DNA from: Bdellovibrionales bacterium
GTDB lineage: Bacteria > Bdellovibrionota > Bdellovibrionia > Bdellovibrionales > JAMPXM01
DNA length: 7,232 nucleotides
Assembly: GCA_005793615.1 (NCBI GenBank)
Contig: SXRI01000057.1
Span: forward strand, 1-7,232
Direction of reading: 5' to 3'
Shown here: positions 5,840 to 7,232 of the stretch, piece by piece
How the letters are laid out: each line of letters starts with the position of its first letter
Position numbering within the stretch: position 1 is the stretch's first letter
The notes under the pieces: generated by a model
Database searches by the model: none
What the model saw: only the letters and a program-made list of their open reading frames with translations
Told to the model about the DNA's origin: nothing
Translations under genes and position numbers: made by a program

Positions 5840-6655
5840 ATGGGCGAGGTTCGGGAGGGATGTCGTTTGTCTGAGCTCAGTATCAACGAGATAAAGCAAA
5901 TCAGTGTCGCCGAGCTCAAAGAGCTCTTCGCTACGCATTTGCGAGCCAGTGATCATCTCAAACAGCCTGAAGGTCTGGCGACGGGCATTGAGGCACTTGA
6001 TCGTTTTCTTTTTTGGGGAGGCCTACCGAAAGGAGCTCTGTCACTTTTCTTTGGCACTCTTGGCTCTGGCGCCACCTCGCTGTGGATCGAAACGGCAGCC
6101 CGCATCCTTGGTGAGGGGCGATGGGTGGCGTGGGTCAATGGGCACGTACCGCTTTCACCGTTATCGCTCCACCATAAAGGCATGGATCTGAGTAGATTTG
6201 TTTCCGTCATGGCACCTAGCGATGAAAAAAGGCTTTTGTGGCTCTTGCAAGAACTGATGTCGGCCTCGCTTTTCGATCTCATTGGCTGCGATCTCGGCTC
6301 AATGCGACTGCGCGAGCATCAGCTACGTAAGTTACAGAAACACGCACGCCAGACCCATACCGCTCTTGTCTTTCACTCAATTGAACCGATTTACAAAGGA
6401 TCGGCGGCGTCCGTTTTTTCTTTGATTGCCGGCTTCGAGAAGCGCCGACTGCTGATCGAACGCGCTCTACATCGCCCAACACCTCATTCTTTTTCAAGGA
6501 GTGTTAATTATGCTCGCTTCACCTTCCATACGGGAGATCGCATCGGCCTTGGTACGAACACCTTTGGCGGCTCCGACCGTCAAGAGCACGAGTCGCATTC
6601 TCTGTCTGCGCCTGCAGGAGCAGCAGACGACACCAGCGCCCAGGATACAAAATGA
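5840..6655 (+). CDS. imuA: ImuA-type RecA-like protein of the SOS mutasome
   Basis: The ATG at 5840 has GAGG (5828-5831) at 8 bases; the in-frame GTG at 5807 has no ribosome binding site. The 271-residue protein has the RecA-fold order: GLATGIEALDRFL (46-58), GGLPKGALSLFFGTLGSGAT (60-79) in the place of RecA's 'lp-rG-ivEiyGp-ssGKT' segment, a strand WVAWVNG (95-101), and a Walker-B-like strand FDLIGCDL (145-152), followed by a helix and the strand TALVFHS (174-180). The Walker A lysine is replaced by Ala78 (G-x-x-x-x-G-A-T), and the catalytic Glu of RecA is not at its usual place, so ATP hydrolysis is doubtful. In characterised cassettes ImuA works with ImuB and DnaE2 in damage-induced mutagenesis. 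It lies directly behind lexA. The last 48 codons overlap imuB in another frame; that tail is Ser/Gly/Ala-rich and looks unstructured. Confidence 0.82.
   Translation: MGEVREGCRLSELSINEIKQISVAELKELFATHLRASDHLKQPEGLATGIEALDRFLFWGGLPKGALSLFFGTLGSGATSLWIETAARILGEGRWVAWVNGHVPLSPLSLHHKGMDLSRFVSVMAPSDEKRLLWLLQELMSASLFDLIGCDLGSMRLREHQLRKLQKHARQTHTALVFHSIEPIYKGSAASVFSLIAGFEKRRLLIERALHRPTPHSFSRSVNYARFTFHTGDRIGLGTNTFGGSDRQEHESHSLSAPAGAADDTSAQDTK
6496..6501 (+). promoter_or_regulatory. ribosome binding site that sets the imuB start inside imuA
   Basis: AAGGAG (6496-6501) followed by 8 bases (TGTTAATT) precedes the ATG at 6510. It is the strongest Shine-Dalgarno site in the cassette and lies within the imuA coding sequence, so imuB can be initiated while imuA is still being translated. 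There is no better start in the imuB frame before the conserved first strand. Confidence 0.7.
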
Positions 6656-7232
6656 AAGTCCACGTACCCCTAGCTTCAATGCCCCTACGCGAACATTGTC
6701 GCGCCTGCGCGCGACTCGCTCTTTGCGCGCGATTGCCGAAGCTTTTTTGAAATTCTCGCCTCGCGTGCACTTTCGCACCAGCATTCATCGCTCAGGGCCC
6801 GAGACGCACTGGCTTTTTCTTGATATCGCCTCGACAGCACATCTTTTTGCGCCAGCGAAGCCAACGAAGCCTTCAGCTTCGGCGTCATTGGCAGCGAACG
6901 CTCTTTCTCTTGTCAATTGTGATGACGATCAAGATTCCAATATAAACCAGTCTGGTGAAGAGAGGTTGACGCAAGCGGCGATCAGCCTTGCCCGTGATCT
7001 TGGGTTCAGTGTTCAGTGCGCCGTCGCGGACACGCCTTCCGGAGCCCAAGCCTTCGCCATGTCCCACCACGATGCCCGCAACCCCAACGAACCGCTCAGT
7101 GAACAAAAAAATGTACGCGCGGGATTAATCATCATCCCTCCCGGGGAGGAGAGAGAGCGGCTAAAAAATCTCTCCCTCCCCCACCTCCTTAATCTCGAGG
7201 GCCTTGAGCCGTGGAGTAAGCCATCGGTGATC
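6510..7232 (+). CDS. imuB: ImuB-type Y-family polymerase-like protein, partial (runs off right edge)
   Basis: The frame is open from the ATG at 6510 to the last base (241 codons); the 3' part is outside the window. A 27-residue extension precedes TSRILCLRL (27-35), the first palm strand of ImuB ('RvLCLWLP' in the family). WLFLDIASTAHLF (101-113) matches ImuB 'gLLLDVTGcAHLFGG'; LARDLGFSVQCAVADTPSGA (160-179) matches 'LarlGf-a-aAiAdtpgAA'; and IIPPGEERERLKNLSLPHLL (208-227) matches the 'vPPG ... aL..LPl..L' segment. The acidic residues that bind metal in active Y-family enzymes (first-strand Asp and the SxDE pair) are not seen, as expected for ImuB, which is a non-catalytic hub linking the beta clamp, ImuA and DnaE2. 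The stretch between the first strand and the LFLD strand is shorter than usual, and about 35 low-complexity residues follow HLF (114-150). dnaE2 would be expected next. Confidence 0.82.
   Translation, partial: MLASPSIREIASALVRTPLAAPTVKSTSRILCLRLQEQQTTPAPRIQNESPRTPSFNAPTRTLSRLRATRSLRAIAEAFLKFSPRVHFRTSIHRSGPETHWLFLDIASTAHLFAPAKPTKPSASASLAANALSLVNCDDDQDSNINQSGEERLTQAAISLARDLGFSVQCAVADTPSGAQAFAMSHHDARNPNEPLSEQKNVRAGLIIIPPGEERERLKNLSLPHLLNLEGLEPWSKPSVI

Noticed and set aside
6652..6750. Short frame at the ATGA overlapping the imuA stop as the real start of imuB
   Set aside because: It is in a different frame from the conserved ImuB sequence and stops after about 32 codons.
6494..7106. Minus-strand frames opposite imuB
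   Set aside because: They are Arg/Ser-rich shadows without ribosome binding sites and lie opposite a recognised protein.

Overview
The window looks like a chromosomal segment of a Gram-negative bacterium of the Bdellovibrionota / deltaproteobacterial type. That placement is an inference from three things: a lexA-imuA-imuB SOS mutagenesis cassette, TTAC-type half-sites upstream of lexA, and several secreted proteins with signal peptides but no recognised family. There are no rRNA or tRNA genes, CRISPR arrays or clear insertion sequences. All but two genes are complete; the two at the window edges run off.

Left part (1-1015, minus strand): two secreted, cysteine-containing proteins form a coupled pair. 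The downstream one runs off the left edge, overlaps its neighbour by 14 bases and carries a Gly-His-Gly motif after a hydrophobic strand, as in caspase/CHAT/DUF4347-like clan CD proteins.

Middle part (1016-4680): a divergent intergenic region carries a good sigma-70-like promoter (TTGACA-16-CACAAT). It drives a small basic protein that weakly resembles HPF/RaiA ribosome-hibernation proteins. Facing it is a VOC/glyoxalase-like protein. A 90-bp inverted-repeat element lies in the next gap. It is followed by a large secreted protein whose central region resembles GNAT/N-acyltransferase proteins.

Right part (4681-7232, plus strand): a SOS mutasome operon. LexA (288 aa, with an extended N-terminus) has an intact Ala-Gly cleavage site and Ser/Lys dyad. 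It is followed by a RecA-like ImuA with a degenerate Walker A, then by an ImuB-type inactive Y-family polymerase whose start lies 146 bases inside imuA. In known cassettes the next gene is dnaE2 (error-prone polymerase III alpha), expected just beyond the right edge. When DNA is damaged, RecA-stimulated LexA self-cleavage should release the promoter and switch on ImuA-ImuB(-DnaE2) for translesion mutagenesis.

The most interesting signals are: (1) three 11-bp-phased direct repeats with TTAC cores placed exactly over the predicted -35 and -10 of lexA, a direct-repeat layout rather than a palindromic SOS box; (2) the long imuA/imuB reading-frame overlap, with a strong internal ribosome binding site; (3) an ImuB palm region that appears shortened at one place and enlarged at another; and (4) the hidden secreted HG-motif gene at the left edge.
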